Shown here: positions 23,291 through 33,126 of the stretch, piece by piece
Position numbering within the stretch: the stretch's first letter is position 1
How the letters are laid out: every line of letters starts with the position of its first letter
Assembly: GCA_015680685.1 (NCBI GenBank)
Contig: MNCI01015627.1
Location: forward strand, 370,616 to 434,615
Direction: 5' to 3'
Length of the DNA: 64,000 bases
Origin: Gnetum montanum
Taxonomy: Eukaryota; Streptophyta; Gnetopsida; Gnetales; Gnetaceae
Made by a program: the position numbers and the translations under genes
The notes under the pieces: model-generated
The model's input: only the letters and a program-made list of their open reading frames with translations
Told to the model about the DNA's origin: nothing
Databases searched by the model: none

Positions 23291-24200
23291 GCTTTTAAAA
23301 ATCTAGAATTGCATGCATTAGTTCACTAGTAATTTTTTCTTTCAATAAATCAAATCTCTCTTGGGTTTCATTATTCCACCTAAAATCTTTATTTTTCTTT
23401 AAGAAAATGAACATAGACCCCAAAATACCACTAACATTTTTTATGAAGCATTTATAAAAACCTACTAAACTAAGGAATGATTTTACCTTTTCAACATTCT
23501 TAGGAGTTGGCCAATCCCTAATAGTATTCACCTTGGTAGCTTCCATCTGTATTTGGTTTTTAGAAACTACATGCCCCAAATATGTGATTCTCCTCTTGAA
23601 GAAACAACTTTTCTTAACAATGATTACTATTTATGCCTCCTCCAACTTCAGACACACCATTCTCAAGTGATCCAAGTGCTCCTCCTCATTAGAGTTGTAC
23701 ACCAAAATTTCATTAAATAAAAAAATGTAACACTTACTAATTAGCTCTTTAAGGACATCATGCATAAACCTCATGAATGTAGCAAGTGCATTTATGAGTC
23801 CAAATGACATCATCAATCAATCAAACAATCCATCTGGTGTCTTGAAAGTTATCTTTAATTCATCTCTAGGCTTGATTATGATTTGATGGTACCCACTCAT
23901 CAAATCAATTTTTCTAAAAATATTTGCATTTTAAAGGACATCAAGGATATCATTCATCCTTGGAATAGGAAACCTGTACTTCACTATTATCCTATTTATC
24001 TTGAAATTAATGCACATTCCCCATTCATTGCTATCCTTCTTTGGCACTAGCACTACTAGAACTACACAAGGTGAAATGGATTTCTTCATGAAGTAATTTG
24101 CAAGAAACTCTTCTACTTGCCTTTGTAATTCAAGCCATTAATTTAGTTCCATATAGAAAACTATCCTATTTTGAATGGTATCACCAAGGATGAAGTCAAT
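23291..24200 (-). pseudogene. Element E reverse transcriptase
   Basis: Reads, 5' to 3' on minus: KYRFPIPRMNDILDVL, RKIDLMSGYHQIIIKPRDE, MMSFGLINALATFMRFMHDV, FLFNEILVYNSNEEEHLDH (the YLDD box has become FLFNEI), then YLGHVVSKNQI, IRDWPTPKNVEKVKSFLSLV and FYKCFIKNVS. FGLxNAPATFMRLMNDVL and WPTPKN are hallmarks of chromoviruses. The lost catalytic aspartates make it inactive. Confidence 0.92.
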
Positions 24201-24237
24201 CTGATACTGTACATTCCTCATTGGTGGCAATCCATCC

Positions 24238-24404
24238 AATGAGTAGAAATTATCTTCAAGCCTAGCACATCTTTTTCTGATATGTACTAATGAGTAGAAA
24301 TTATCTTCAAGCCTAGTACTAATTTTCTGATAATATCTACTAAAGATACTGTACTAATCTGATAATATTTTGGAAAATTTTATCTTCAAGCCTAGCACAT
24401 CTTT
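24238..24404. repeat. Local partial triplication in element E
   Basis: AATGAGTAGAAATTATCTTC...CTAG occurs at 24238-24265 and 24289-24316, and TTTTATCTTCAAGCCTAGCA at 24378, separated by short scrambled stretches (TACTAATTTTCTGATAATAT). The pattern looks like templated filler DNA from break repair and breaks the frame between RT and protease. Confidence 0.75.
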
Positions 24405-25030
24405 AGGAAGTTCAACCCAAACATTATCATGATTAGTAGAAATTATTATTATAACCACAAAACCAAAATCAGTTTCATCATGTTCCTTAATATATTCCCT
24501 CTCTCCAAGAATAATTAAGAAATAATTAATTAAACTTTGCTACCTTACTTTTTTATCCATCATGGGAATCAACTCATTGATTCCATCAGATCTAGCTACA
24601 CTCCACAAATTTCTTGTTTCATCAAACTGAGAAATATTATTAAAATTCCAAGGTCTACCAAAAATTACATTAACATAATCTATTGAAAGCACATCATATT
24701 TCACTACATCATGAAAGCCTCAAATTATAAATTTCCAAGTACATTGTTCCCTCACCTCTTAAGAAAAATTTCTAGATAACTAATGCACTTTATAAGATCT
24801 TATATGAAGATTAGTTGCTAACCCCAATATAGCAACTACCCTAAATAAATTACTTTTTCTTGGGCTTCTCCATCAATTAAAACATGAATCCATTCCCTAC
24901 TAAGCAAAGATCTAGCCCCAACACAAAATAGTAGTTTTCTATTCGAATGATCTTCTCTATACAAATTCCCCATGAATAAACAAGAATTTAATTTAAAACA
25001 CTTAATTTTTGGAGCATTAGGGTTACCTAT
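24405..25030 (-). pseudogene. Element E protease
   Basis: On minus, at about 24590-24720, VLSIDYVNVIFGRPWNFNN and ETRNLWSV match the chromoviral retropepsin ending (DVLLGRPWQYD...). The active-site Asp is not clearly visible, as the upstream part is eroded by stops. Confidence 0.7.
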
Positions 25031-25390
25031 CTAAAGACCTTAGCTTAATGTTTCTTCCATATTCATGGTTTGCACATCCTTTCCCTTAGTTGCCTTGTGC
25101 AGTGAACATTCCTATTTCTTGTATTCTCATTCTCCATACTTGAAGAACCTTTTTTTTTTTTTGAATTTCTACTTTGGCTCTTGTTTCCCTTACCTTGGTC
25201 CTTCTTGGTTTTATCCTTATCATTTTCTCTTTCAATCATCTTATCATAATTGCCATTGTTATCTTCAGATTTGGACTTGGATCCCTTCTCAAATTTAGAT
25301 CCCTTCTCCTTTTCCTTGGAGCTTTATTTTCTCATGTTTCAAAATCTACTTAATTTCCCCTCAATCTTGAGTGTCCAGTCATAGCCTCAT
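25031..25390 (-). pseudogene. gag: Element E gag, C-terminal nucleocapsid part
   Basis: On minus, 25390 to 25040 reads a Lys/Ser/Glu-rich linker (KEKEKGSKFEKGSKSKSEDN), then a broken zinc knuckle region FFKYGE, a stop and EYKK, then CSLHKATKGKDVQT. The upstream part of gag is displaced to 57160-57993 by element B. Confidence 0.6.
25386..25390. other. Target site duplication of element B, left
   Basis: CTCAT directly before the TGATGAATAG LTR end. It is identical to 57155-57159 on the other side of element B. Confidence 0.85.
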
Positions 25391-26213
25391 TGATGAATAG
25401 TGAGGTACCCCTATGCCCAACCATACAATCACTAAGGGGTTTATGTGCGATCTAGTCGAATTCCATGGTCCTATAGTTCTCTAGTGCACTAACTCTTCTA
25501 GGAAGTGAATTGAGTGTTGAGAACATTCATTGTTTTTTCAACTACACTTGTGAGGAGCAAGGGTATGGTTTAAGTGTAATTGAGGTACATGATTTTTCTT
25601 ATTTTATGTTTTAGAAATTTGATCACCTAAAACAAGAATAAAAGGTAAAGTAATTAAAGATCTAATTCATCTACTGCCTAGCTAGCCTAACACAAGTAAC
25701 TACCCCACTTTCTTGGACACATCATGAACACATATATTGATATTGGGGCTACCAAACATTAACCATCACTAGCTTACCAAGTACTATATGTATGTTTGAA
25801 GTGGTCCTGCTTGTGTTCATTAACTGCTGGAAAGTAATTGGTTAATTCAAATGCATTAAAGTAAAGTGCATGAAAGTAAAAAGCATTAAAGGAAACATTA
25901 ATGTATTCTCAATGATAAAAGGATTGTCAAAAGAGTTCGTTTTTATTCCCATCACACTGCTATGCTTAGGTACATTAGTGTTCAAACAAATAATTCTACA
26001 CACTTAGACTCCTTTTGTGGGCACTTAAAGAATATTCTAACTTTGGAGAAAATAAACTACAAAATCTTCGCTACATTGAAAACTAAAAACTAAATGCCAA
26101 ATCGGGAGCCCAAGCACTTTTTTTTGTGGGCTAGCATATACCTACTAATGTCAGATACTCAACATTGCATCAAGATCCCAAAGTCGGAGTAGATGAATAA
26201 ACATGTTTCATCA
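25391..26213 (-). repeat. Element B 3' LTR
   Basis: An 823-bp LTR. On minus it starts TGATGAAACATG and ends GGTACCTCACTATTCATCA. It contains AAGGTAAAGTAATTAAAGAT, GGTTTTTTTG-type decay where the TATA box stands in the partner, and the CTTCGAAC-type block. About 90% identical by eye to 56536-57154. Its final 240 bp (25391-25630) are missing from that partner. Confidence 0.87.
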
Positions 26214-26360
26214 TACCCCAACGATTGAATGAAAACTTGTCCTCAAGTGATGAAGAGGAGGAACAAGTTCTTTACAAAATATTGGGTAGGTATGGGATTA
26301 TTGATTAACATACAAACTAACTCAGATAGACTCTAAGTGCCCAAGTGTATAGAGTAATAA
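26214..26360 (-). other. Element B 3' untranslated end
   Basis: On minus: ACACTTGGGCACTTAGAG, TTAATCAATAATCCCATACC and GAGGACAAGTTTTCATTC, the same block that precedes the LTRs at 1290 and 48927. It proves that internal sequence lies to the right of the 25391-26213 LTR. Confidence 0.7.
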
Positions 26361-28240
26361 CGTTTTACAAAATTGAATGTTCATGATAAGAGAAGTGAAC
26401 ATAGATAACACTAACATCCAACACCTCTTAGTAGTAGAAGAATGAAAGAGAAGATCCAACAATCATAAACAGTCCTCATTGTGTGAGACTACCACATCAC
26501 CCTTAGTGAAGATAGTCTTGCTTCCAATCCATGCTTTCCACAGCAATCACAAAACAATCATGAATTAGTATGCAATGTGTAACACATAGTGGTTTAAATG
26601 CCTTGTCTTGTCGATGGTTACACTCGGCTAGGTTGTGATTGTGGTAGATTGATTCCTTTAGTAGTGTTAGTAGGAAGGTTGAAAAATAAGGTAAAATAGA
26701 TAAGTGGTCCATCAAATTTGGAAAAGTTCAACACAAGGAAATATTTGAAGAGGGTGTAAGAATTTGCAACAATAAAAAAGAAAAGTTGCCTAAAAAATGT
26801 TGTGAAGATGTGCACAATTGGATGTCATTGATAGAGTAAACAAAATTAATTTAATTATAAGATTTTCTAAGGGTAAAGAATCTAACTAACCCAACCAAAA
26901 GATATACAAGTGGGTCCTCCCCAAAGCAGGAATAGGCCTTTTATGCCCTTCCATAACTTCAAACCAAAGATTCTGTGGGCTTTATGGATGATTAATGGTT
27001 ACAAAAGGTTAAGCACAAAAACTTGGAAGAAACTAACTAAGAATTTTGACACATCAAACTAGGAAATCACATCAAAACATGAAATCGATAGTGAGGTGAG
27101 ACATGGAAAGCATAGATAGCTGAGAGAGAGTGGAATGGAGTTTCTAATTATGGTCACATGAAGTCCCTTGTGGATTTTGTGGTTAAATGACTTGATAGGA
27201 TCCACCCTTACTATAGACTAAAACCAACCATGTTTAGTGACTTTGCATCATCATTTTAATACTAGTCCATCCCCTAAGACACAAGAGTGCTCCCACAGAA
27301 CAACTACCATTCCTTATTAGAAAAGAAAAGAGAAGCAGGAAGTGAGAAAGGACCTTAGTTAGAGGAGACTATTCCCATAACCAGTGTTTGTAGCCTATTT
27401 ATTCTATCTAAGGACTATTCTTTAAATTTCTAATTTTTTTTAATTTTTTTTGAAATGGAAACCATACCATGCAAAGACACATGCATTTATTTTTTCTAAG
27501 AGGTGTTCTTTGAATTCTCATCATTTTTTATTTCTGATGGGAACCACACCATGCAAAGACATATGCATTTATTTTGTCCATGGGATGTGCTTTGAATTCT
27601 TATCATTTTTTTATGAGAACCACAACATGCAAGGACTTATTCAACTTCCTTTTATTAGTCAACATAGACTGGTAAGAAATCCATGAAAACACACATGCAC
27701 CCAGGTAGATAGAAAGGCACAAAGAATAGTGAATCCCCTTGAAGCCACACCCTATTCAAACCTTTGAATCCTTCCCAATTTTGGAAACTACCAAAGTCAC
27801 AAATTTATTAAAGTTTTGTTAATGAAAAAGGACTACATGTTTCTAGAACAAGGAAAACCATAGAGTTTGTGGATGGGTATATCTTGTGGTTACTACTTGT
27901 TACATGAAAAAGAAACCATGTCCTAATTATCCATAAAAAAATTCAAAGCCAGAAACTAGATACCAACAATCAAATAACAAAAATAGTACATACCACCATC
28001 AAGCAACACATTACCACTGTACCTAGCACTTATTAACAAAAAGATAGAAAATCACATCAAAATAAAATAAAATATAAAAGAAAGTGTAAAATGTTCAAGA
28101 CATAGCAAATGTACTAACAATGGTGTATAATAAAAGTTAGAAGAGAATAATAACATAAAAACAAGAAGATCTAAAATAGAGAATGTGTAAAACAAAAAAT
28201 GTGTAAAAGAAAAAGTTGAAAAATTTAGGGGCTTCTTATG
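26361..28240 (-). other. Element B untranslated stretch
   Basis: Non-coding, homologous on minus to 11041-13237 and 43760-45870. Examples are the TATCTTTTGGTTGGGTTAGT and CCTGCTTTGGGGAGGACCC blocks near 26880-26930. The extra ORF expected between this and the LTR is not seen, so B lacks it or has lost it. Confidence 0.6.
27453..27640. repeat. Three-unit tandem repeat, about 75-85 bp
   Basis: Units starting at 27453, 27538 and 27612 share ATGGGAACCACACCATGCAA, GACATATGCATTTATTTT and CTTTGAATTCTTATCATTTT; the third is partial. The homologous place in element C (about 44455-44560) has one unit, so this is a local amplification. Confidence 0.7.
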
Positions 28241-28244
28241 TGGT

Positions 28245-28885
28245 TAGCATGGGTGGCCATCTCCCCCATGACTAAGTTGAAAGGAGGAGATTCGAAATAT
28301 GGAACATGGTTGTCCATCCAATGAGGCTTTTGTTGTATTAGCTAGCTTATACTCATGGAAAGGTTTAATTTGTTGGATGTTGATCAACTATTTCCTATCT
28401 AGGCTCTCAAGTTTGTAGATCATCATGGCCCTAGATGGAAAATTTTCATAAATGATGTAAGGTCCTTCCCACAATGTTTGGAAGTTAGTTCATTAAGGTA
28501 CGTGTGTGGGGTTCTAGTAGAGAACCTTATCTCCTAGTTGAAATTTGACTTTTCTGATTTTAAGGTCATGACACTTTTTGTTATAGGCCTTATGAAATTT
28601 TTTGGATGATAGAACTATCAATCAATTTTCATCTAGCAAGTTGAGATTCATTAGTCTTTCTTTTTGTGCTAGACTCAAGTCAAGGTCAAGGTCACAAGTT
28701 GTTGAAAGTGTATGGAGCTTGAATTAAATAGGAGGTGTTGGTAATTTTCCATACATAAGCTCATAGGGAGAGTAACCTATAGGAAGTTTCGATGTTAAAT
28801 GGTAGGCCCAAAGGGCATCATTGAGTTTTGTTCTCCATTCTTTTCTATATTTCCTAACAAATATGAGGTACTCCTGCATTTCAAT
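28245..28885 (-). pseudogene. Element B integrase, C-terminal part
   Basis: On minus: KEWRTKLNDALWAYHLTSKL, PIGYSPYELMYGKLPTPPI, LDLDLSLAQKERLMNLNLLD, then HDLKIRKVKFQLGDKVLY and LWEGPYIIYENFPSRAM. This matches 42960-43720 of element C closely. The catalytic core is cut away at 28885, where plus-strand Tat sequence begins. Confidence 0.87.
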
Positions 28886-28888
28886 GAA

Positions 28889-29250
28889 GCTTCAACCTCT
28901 CGATGTGGTATCACTACTACTATTATGATGTTTTGCTCTAGGGAGATCTAATCCTTCACATATCATTTGGCATTTCCTTGCACCAACAACGTGGCAAAGT
29001 ATGAAGGTCTCCTCTAAGGCATCCTTGCAACACGCAACCTAGGAATCCAACACATAGTGATCCAAGGTGATACACAACTAGTGGTCAATTAAGTAGCAAA
29101 GGTTTATGCCTACAAAGCACTACATTTACATCCTTACCATGACCTAGCAAAACACCTACTCCAACACTTTGTAGTTGCTAATGTTCAACATGTTCCCCAA
29201 AGAAAAAATGTCATTACTGACACACTTGCAACATTAGCCCTTAGCATAGT
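28889..29250 (+). pseudogene. Element T1 second (archaeal-type) RNase H
   Basis: Frame: ISFGISFPCTNNVAKYEGLL-type sequence (a frameshift precedes CTNNVAKYEGLL), ILATRNLGIQHIVIQGDTQ, LVVN, VAKVYAYKALHLHPYHDLA, then VANVQHVPQRKNVITDTLAT. This equals the FPCTNNxAEYEALL...GDSQLVVNQ...HVPRxxNxxADxLATL pattern of the Tat-specific aRNH. The Asp of GDTQ and the Asp of TDTLAT are retained. One stop is present. Confidence 0.88.
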
Positions 29251-29693
29251 GCTTAGCATGTTTAATGCATTGCCCACCTTAGTGGTAGATTGCACTACAC
29301 CTATCATTCAAGCAATTGAAGACACATCCATAGCCATAGTTAGCACCACACACACAAAAGAGTGGTATAACAATATCAAGATATACCTTCTACAAGGTGA
29401 GTCTTCACAACACTTAACTGCTGCTCAAAAGGATGCAGTATGCAAATGTTTGCACCAGTACATCATCATGGGTGATAACACACTATGTCACAAATCCTAT
29501 GATGACATACTATTAACTTACATAAGTGAAAATGAAGCAAAAACAATCATTGAGCAAGTCCATGAAGGACTATGTGGAGGTCACATAGCACCTAGGGCAA
29601 TGGAAATAAAAATCAGATAGCTAGGCTACTATTGGCCTTACATTGAGGGCAATTGCATTTGGAAAGTGATGAGACGCGACATGCATAGTGCCG

Positions 29694-29715
29694 CGATATC
29701 ACGTACGTGATATCG
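29694..29715. promoter_or_regulatory. Perfect 22-bp palindrome near LTR start
   Basis: Half-site CGATATCACGT followed by its exact reverse complement, 27 bp into the LTR and 18 bp upstream of the TATA box. The centre holds CACGTACGTG, with two ACGT cores as in bZIP/bHLH G-box sites. The relative at about 56143-56167 keeps a near-palindrome GCGATATCGC...GCGATATTGC. Role unknown; protein binding is inference. Confidence 0.7.
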
Positions 29716-29984
29716 TGGTCTGCCATCATATCTATAAATAAGAGGCGGCACTCCCCTCATTTCCCAATCCTGGCTAGAAGTAGCGAAGCTCTGGCAGTTT
29801 GAACACTCCAGAGTTAGAATTTTTCCCATGTGCCCGCAGTAGGAGTCCTAGAGTGAATGGCTCTTTATTCGAGCAACTTTGTAACCTGAACACAAGTTGT
29901 GTATGGCAATAAAGACGAACTTGATTGGATAAACCTTGCAGTACATGGTTTTATTTTATTGTTATTTATTTCTTTCCTAGTGTG

Positions 29985-30262
29985 CACGAGTACGACTTGA
30001 TTACGAGCATCTACGGATGTGTACGGCTAATCAAGGAATTAGCTGCTCGTCGTAATGCGTGAGTACGACTTGACTACGAGCATTGGCTGCTTGCTAACCC
30101 AGTAGCATATTCCAGGATCTGTGCTTGGTAATCCCAGTAGTAGTCCAATGTGTACGGCTAGTTAAGGAATCGGCTGCTCATCGCTAGGCTAGAACGTGTG
30201 CTAAGTACAACTTGGTTACGAGCACCCACGGGTGTGTACAGCTAGCCAAGGAATCAGCTGCT
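29985..30262 (+). repeat. Internal repeats in the solo LTR
   Basis: A 70-bp unit, GAGTACGACTTGATTACGAG...GTGTACGGCTAATCAAGGAA...AGCTGCTCGTC, occurs at about 29985-30054 and, diverged, at about 30190-30262. Partial units occur at 30057-30090 (GAGTACGACTTGACTACGAG) and 30149-30181 (GTGTACGGCTAGTTAAGG). It lies downstream of the TATA box, in the transcribed R/U5 part. Confidence 0.75.
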
Positions 30263-31659
30263 TATCACACTTAAGCTAAATAGGTGCCTCAGTACGACCA
30301 CTTCGAGCACTTGCATTACGTGTGGTGATCCCAGTAATGATTAGCGTTTGGCCGCCACAGTTGCATGGTTTAGGGTGTGTACGGTAAGTGGGAACGGATG
30401 CTGACGCTAGTTAATTTAGACTTAGGACATTAGTTAGAGTTAGTTAGTTTCTCAACCCTTTCCCTCATAGCTTAGGAGATAAACTGAAAAATACCAAAAA
30501 ATCACATACCTCAGACTTGCTTAACCATACACCGTGACACATACAAGCAAGCCTGGGAAGACAACGAACGATTAACCCCAAGTGTTTCTTGTGACATAAG
30601 GCATTTAGTCTGCAGAGTTCAACCGGATCGCGCGTGCACACTCGTATTCGTATGGTTGAGTGTAGGGGTACCTCGCCACTCATCAGAAAGTCAAGACATG
30701 TGAAACTTATTAGTGGCATAGAAATTTAATGCATGTGCCACTAATTGAATTACATACAATGCAAATCATGTGGCCCTCCCAACATTAGGGCTTGGACATC
30801 ATTAAACCCATAACGGCTAAGTCCTCTGCAAGGCATAGCTTTGTAATAACCATAATGGAATATTTCACCAAGTGGGTCAAAGCTATTCCCCTTAGGAAGA
30901 AAACATCATAGAAAGCTTGCAAGTTCGTGTTGGACAACATGGTGACCCATTTCAACTTACCCATTATCATAATGATAGACAACAAACTGTAGTTTAGCAA
31001 CATTGAAACCAAATCCTTTTGTGAGAACTTTGGCATCAAGCACTCTATTTCATCACCATACTACCCTCTAGCAAATGGCCAAGCAAAGGTCACCAACAAG
31101 GTTATCATCAACCTTCTCTAGAAGATGCTAAGCAATAGCAAATGATGATAGCATGAGCAACTAGTCTACACATTTTGGGCTTACTGCACGATGCATCGAA
31201 CAACAATAGGTATGATGCCTTATAGCCTTGTTTACAAATCTGAAGTAATTTTGCCACTTGAATTATAGGTTCCATTGCTTTGGGTAATCCTCTCAAACTT
31301 CATTCACAAAGGTCATAACAATGAGTTAAGAACCATAGACCTTGAATCAGTAGAGGAGGAGAGCATGTGTATGCTTGATCATATTGAATGATATTAAGAA
31401 AAGTAATGGAAAAAGCATTGTCACAACCAGCATCAACACCTAATCAAGAAAAGGGACCTAGTCCTCAAGACCATTGATAAACCCATAGAAAAATTCTCAG
31501 CCAACTGAGAAGGGCCTCTCCTAGTCACTAAGACCTATGACAATGGAGCATTCAAGCTTGTTGATTAAGATGGAAATGAGTTTGCCAATCTAGTGAACCA
31601 TTTGCACTTAAAGCCATACTACATCTAGCATGCAGCACTACACATCAATGAAGCAAGGT

Positions 31660-32030
31660 AAGCATTCATCTACTACAATGTTAAACTAGCACAACTCATC
31701 TGCTACAACATTAAATTGGTACAGTTCATCCAGTATGACATTAAACTAGCATAGAGGCCCGTTGTGACTATAAACTAGCATAGCTTGTCCTTGGGTCATG
31801 ATGTTAAATTGGCACAATGCATCTACTAAGATGCTAAACTGGAAATCCACCATGACTTTAAATTAGTAGTCCACTAGGACTCTAAAGTAGCATAGCATGT
31901 CCACTATGACATTAAACTAGCACAAAGCAATCGCTAGGACTATAAACTAGCATAGCATGGTCTACTAAGATCCTAAACTAGTAAAGCCATGGTCTACCAA
32001 GACCTTAAACTGGGTTCTTGGTTAGTCGAC
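31660..32030 (+). repeat. 30-bp minisatellite, T1
   Basis: About 11 units of the form TCCACTATGACATTAAACTAGCATAG with variable 3-6 bp tails. The core TTAAACTAGCA or TATAAACTAGCA is the most constant. The same repeat stands in the equivalent place in T2 (about 35140-35420, inverted) and T3 (39740-40035), and as small clusters at 36410-36530 and 37960-38080. Tandem repeats between INT and the 3' LTR are known for Ogre/Tat elements. Confidence 0.85.
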
Positions 32031-33112
32031 AATAACTCTCTTCTTTATTTTACACTAAGTGAGTAAGCACACTACAATTCTAGAATAAAGCACTTGCAAT
32101 CTACACAACCTATGTCACTAATGTGGCCTTCTACATTTTATCATCTATAGTCTATTTGCATTTATGTGTTGTGTATTTTTCTCACCTTCTTAGAGTTGTG
32201 TTTGCAAAATGAAGCCCTAGGCAGTCATGCAAAGATGCATCTCATCATAGCAGCAAGTCACCACATCACTTAGATGCGCATGATTAAACTAGTTAAGCCT
32301 CTCAAGAGTAGATATCCCTATTATACCCTTATAGCCTACTCACATCTACTCCTATATCCTGATACCCCTTCATTTCCTACATAGCAAAGATTGCAAACCT
32401 TTTTAACACTCACATGTTATGATCACATGACACCCTCTTCAAGTAAAATTGCAAAACCCAAGCAGACGTAACATAAGTTGTCTCGTGGGAAGTCTTTTTT
32501 GGCCAGTCAAAGCCCAGGTGGATGTAACATGATTCATCCTAGGGAGGAAACACTTCTCGTACAGACATGGCGTGGTTTCACAAACAACAAGGTAAACTCC
32601 ATCTAGTGACATGCAATCCACTTGATGGGAAGCACTTCATAGCAAGCATTTAGTAACATGAAGAGCCCAAAGAAGGTTCACCCCACAAAAAAAATAAAAA
32701 AGGAAAAAAAGAATAAGAAGGGGAAAAGCATGTCCCCAAGCAACCCAGCAATAAAGTAATTGCACAATTGGCTCAACCTTGAATTTACACCTTGACTCTT
32801 TCATAAGCACTCTAATGAGATATCAATGTTTTTAAGGGCAAACCACTCCATTTCCATGGTCACCATCAACCATGATGTCCTCATGTCATAACATCCAACT
32901 TGCACCTCATCTTCCCTTTTATTCCCAACACATCACCTACACCTTTTATTCCTACTTCTCACCTACCATCTAGCATGCCACCTCCCATAGCACTCTTAAG
33001 CATAGTGTAGTGACATCTAATCACACACTAGAGAGCGATGTTGGTGCCAAGTCTATTTTGGTGTTTTACTATTCTCTATCAGCATCTCTCAGGCCACTTC
33101 TCCAAACATCAA
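32031..33112 (+). other. Element T1 3' untranslated region
   Basis: Non-coding. Blocks such as AATGAAGCCCTAGGCAGTCATGC, ATGCATCTCATCATAGCA and GAGCACTCTAATGAGATAT-like stretches match 40250-41157 of T3 in order. A short poly-A/AAG run is at 32690-32720. Confidence 0.65.
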
Positions 33113-33122
33113 CAAAGAGGGG
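33113..33122 (+). promoter_or_regulatory. Element T1 polypurine tract
   Basis: CAAAGAGGGG just before CCAATGAAAA, where the LTR starts. The same CAACAAAGAGGGGCCA is found at 41156-41168 in T3. It primes plus-strand synthesis. Confidence 0.75.
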
Positions 33123-33126
33123 CCAA

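Larger units (their letters stand above)
29667..30685 (+). mobile_element. Solo LTR with perfect GAAAG target duplication
   Basis: A 1019-bp LTR, TGATGAGACGCG...GGTACCTCGCCACTCATCA, with termini TGATGAG/CTCATCA. GAAAG stands on both sides (29662-29666 and 30686-30690) and the integrase frame rejoins when it is removed. TATA box TATAAATA is at 29733-29740. CpG is abundant (ACGAGTACGACTTG, CCGGATCGCGCG), unlike the host sequence, so this is one of the youngest insertions. A relative lies at 55724-56195. Confidence 0.95.
29251..31640 (+). pseudogene. Element T1 integrase, split by a solo LTR
   Basis: 29249-29620 reads open as the linker and start of INT: GDNTLCHKSYDDILLTY and VHEGLCGGHIAPRAM (the HHCC His pair). 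After YWPYIEGNC the solo LTR interrupts; INT resumes at 30686 with KTCETY, the partner Cys region, then WGLDII-like GLDIIKPI, ITIMEYFTKWVKAIPL (first Asp now Glu), MIDNKL (second Asp kept) and SPYYPLANGQAKVTNKV (Glu now Lys). A C-terminal part follows to about 31630. Confidence 0.85.

Noticed and set aside
31660-32030. Possible CRISPR-like array
   Set aside because: Units of about 30 bp are themselves variable and there are no unique spacers of constant length. It is a minisatellite in a plant retroelement.
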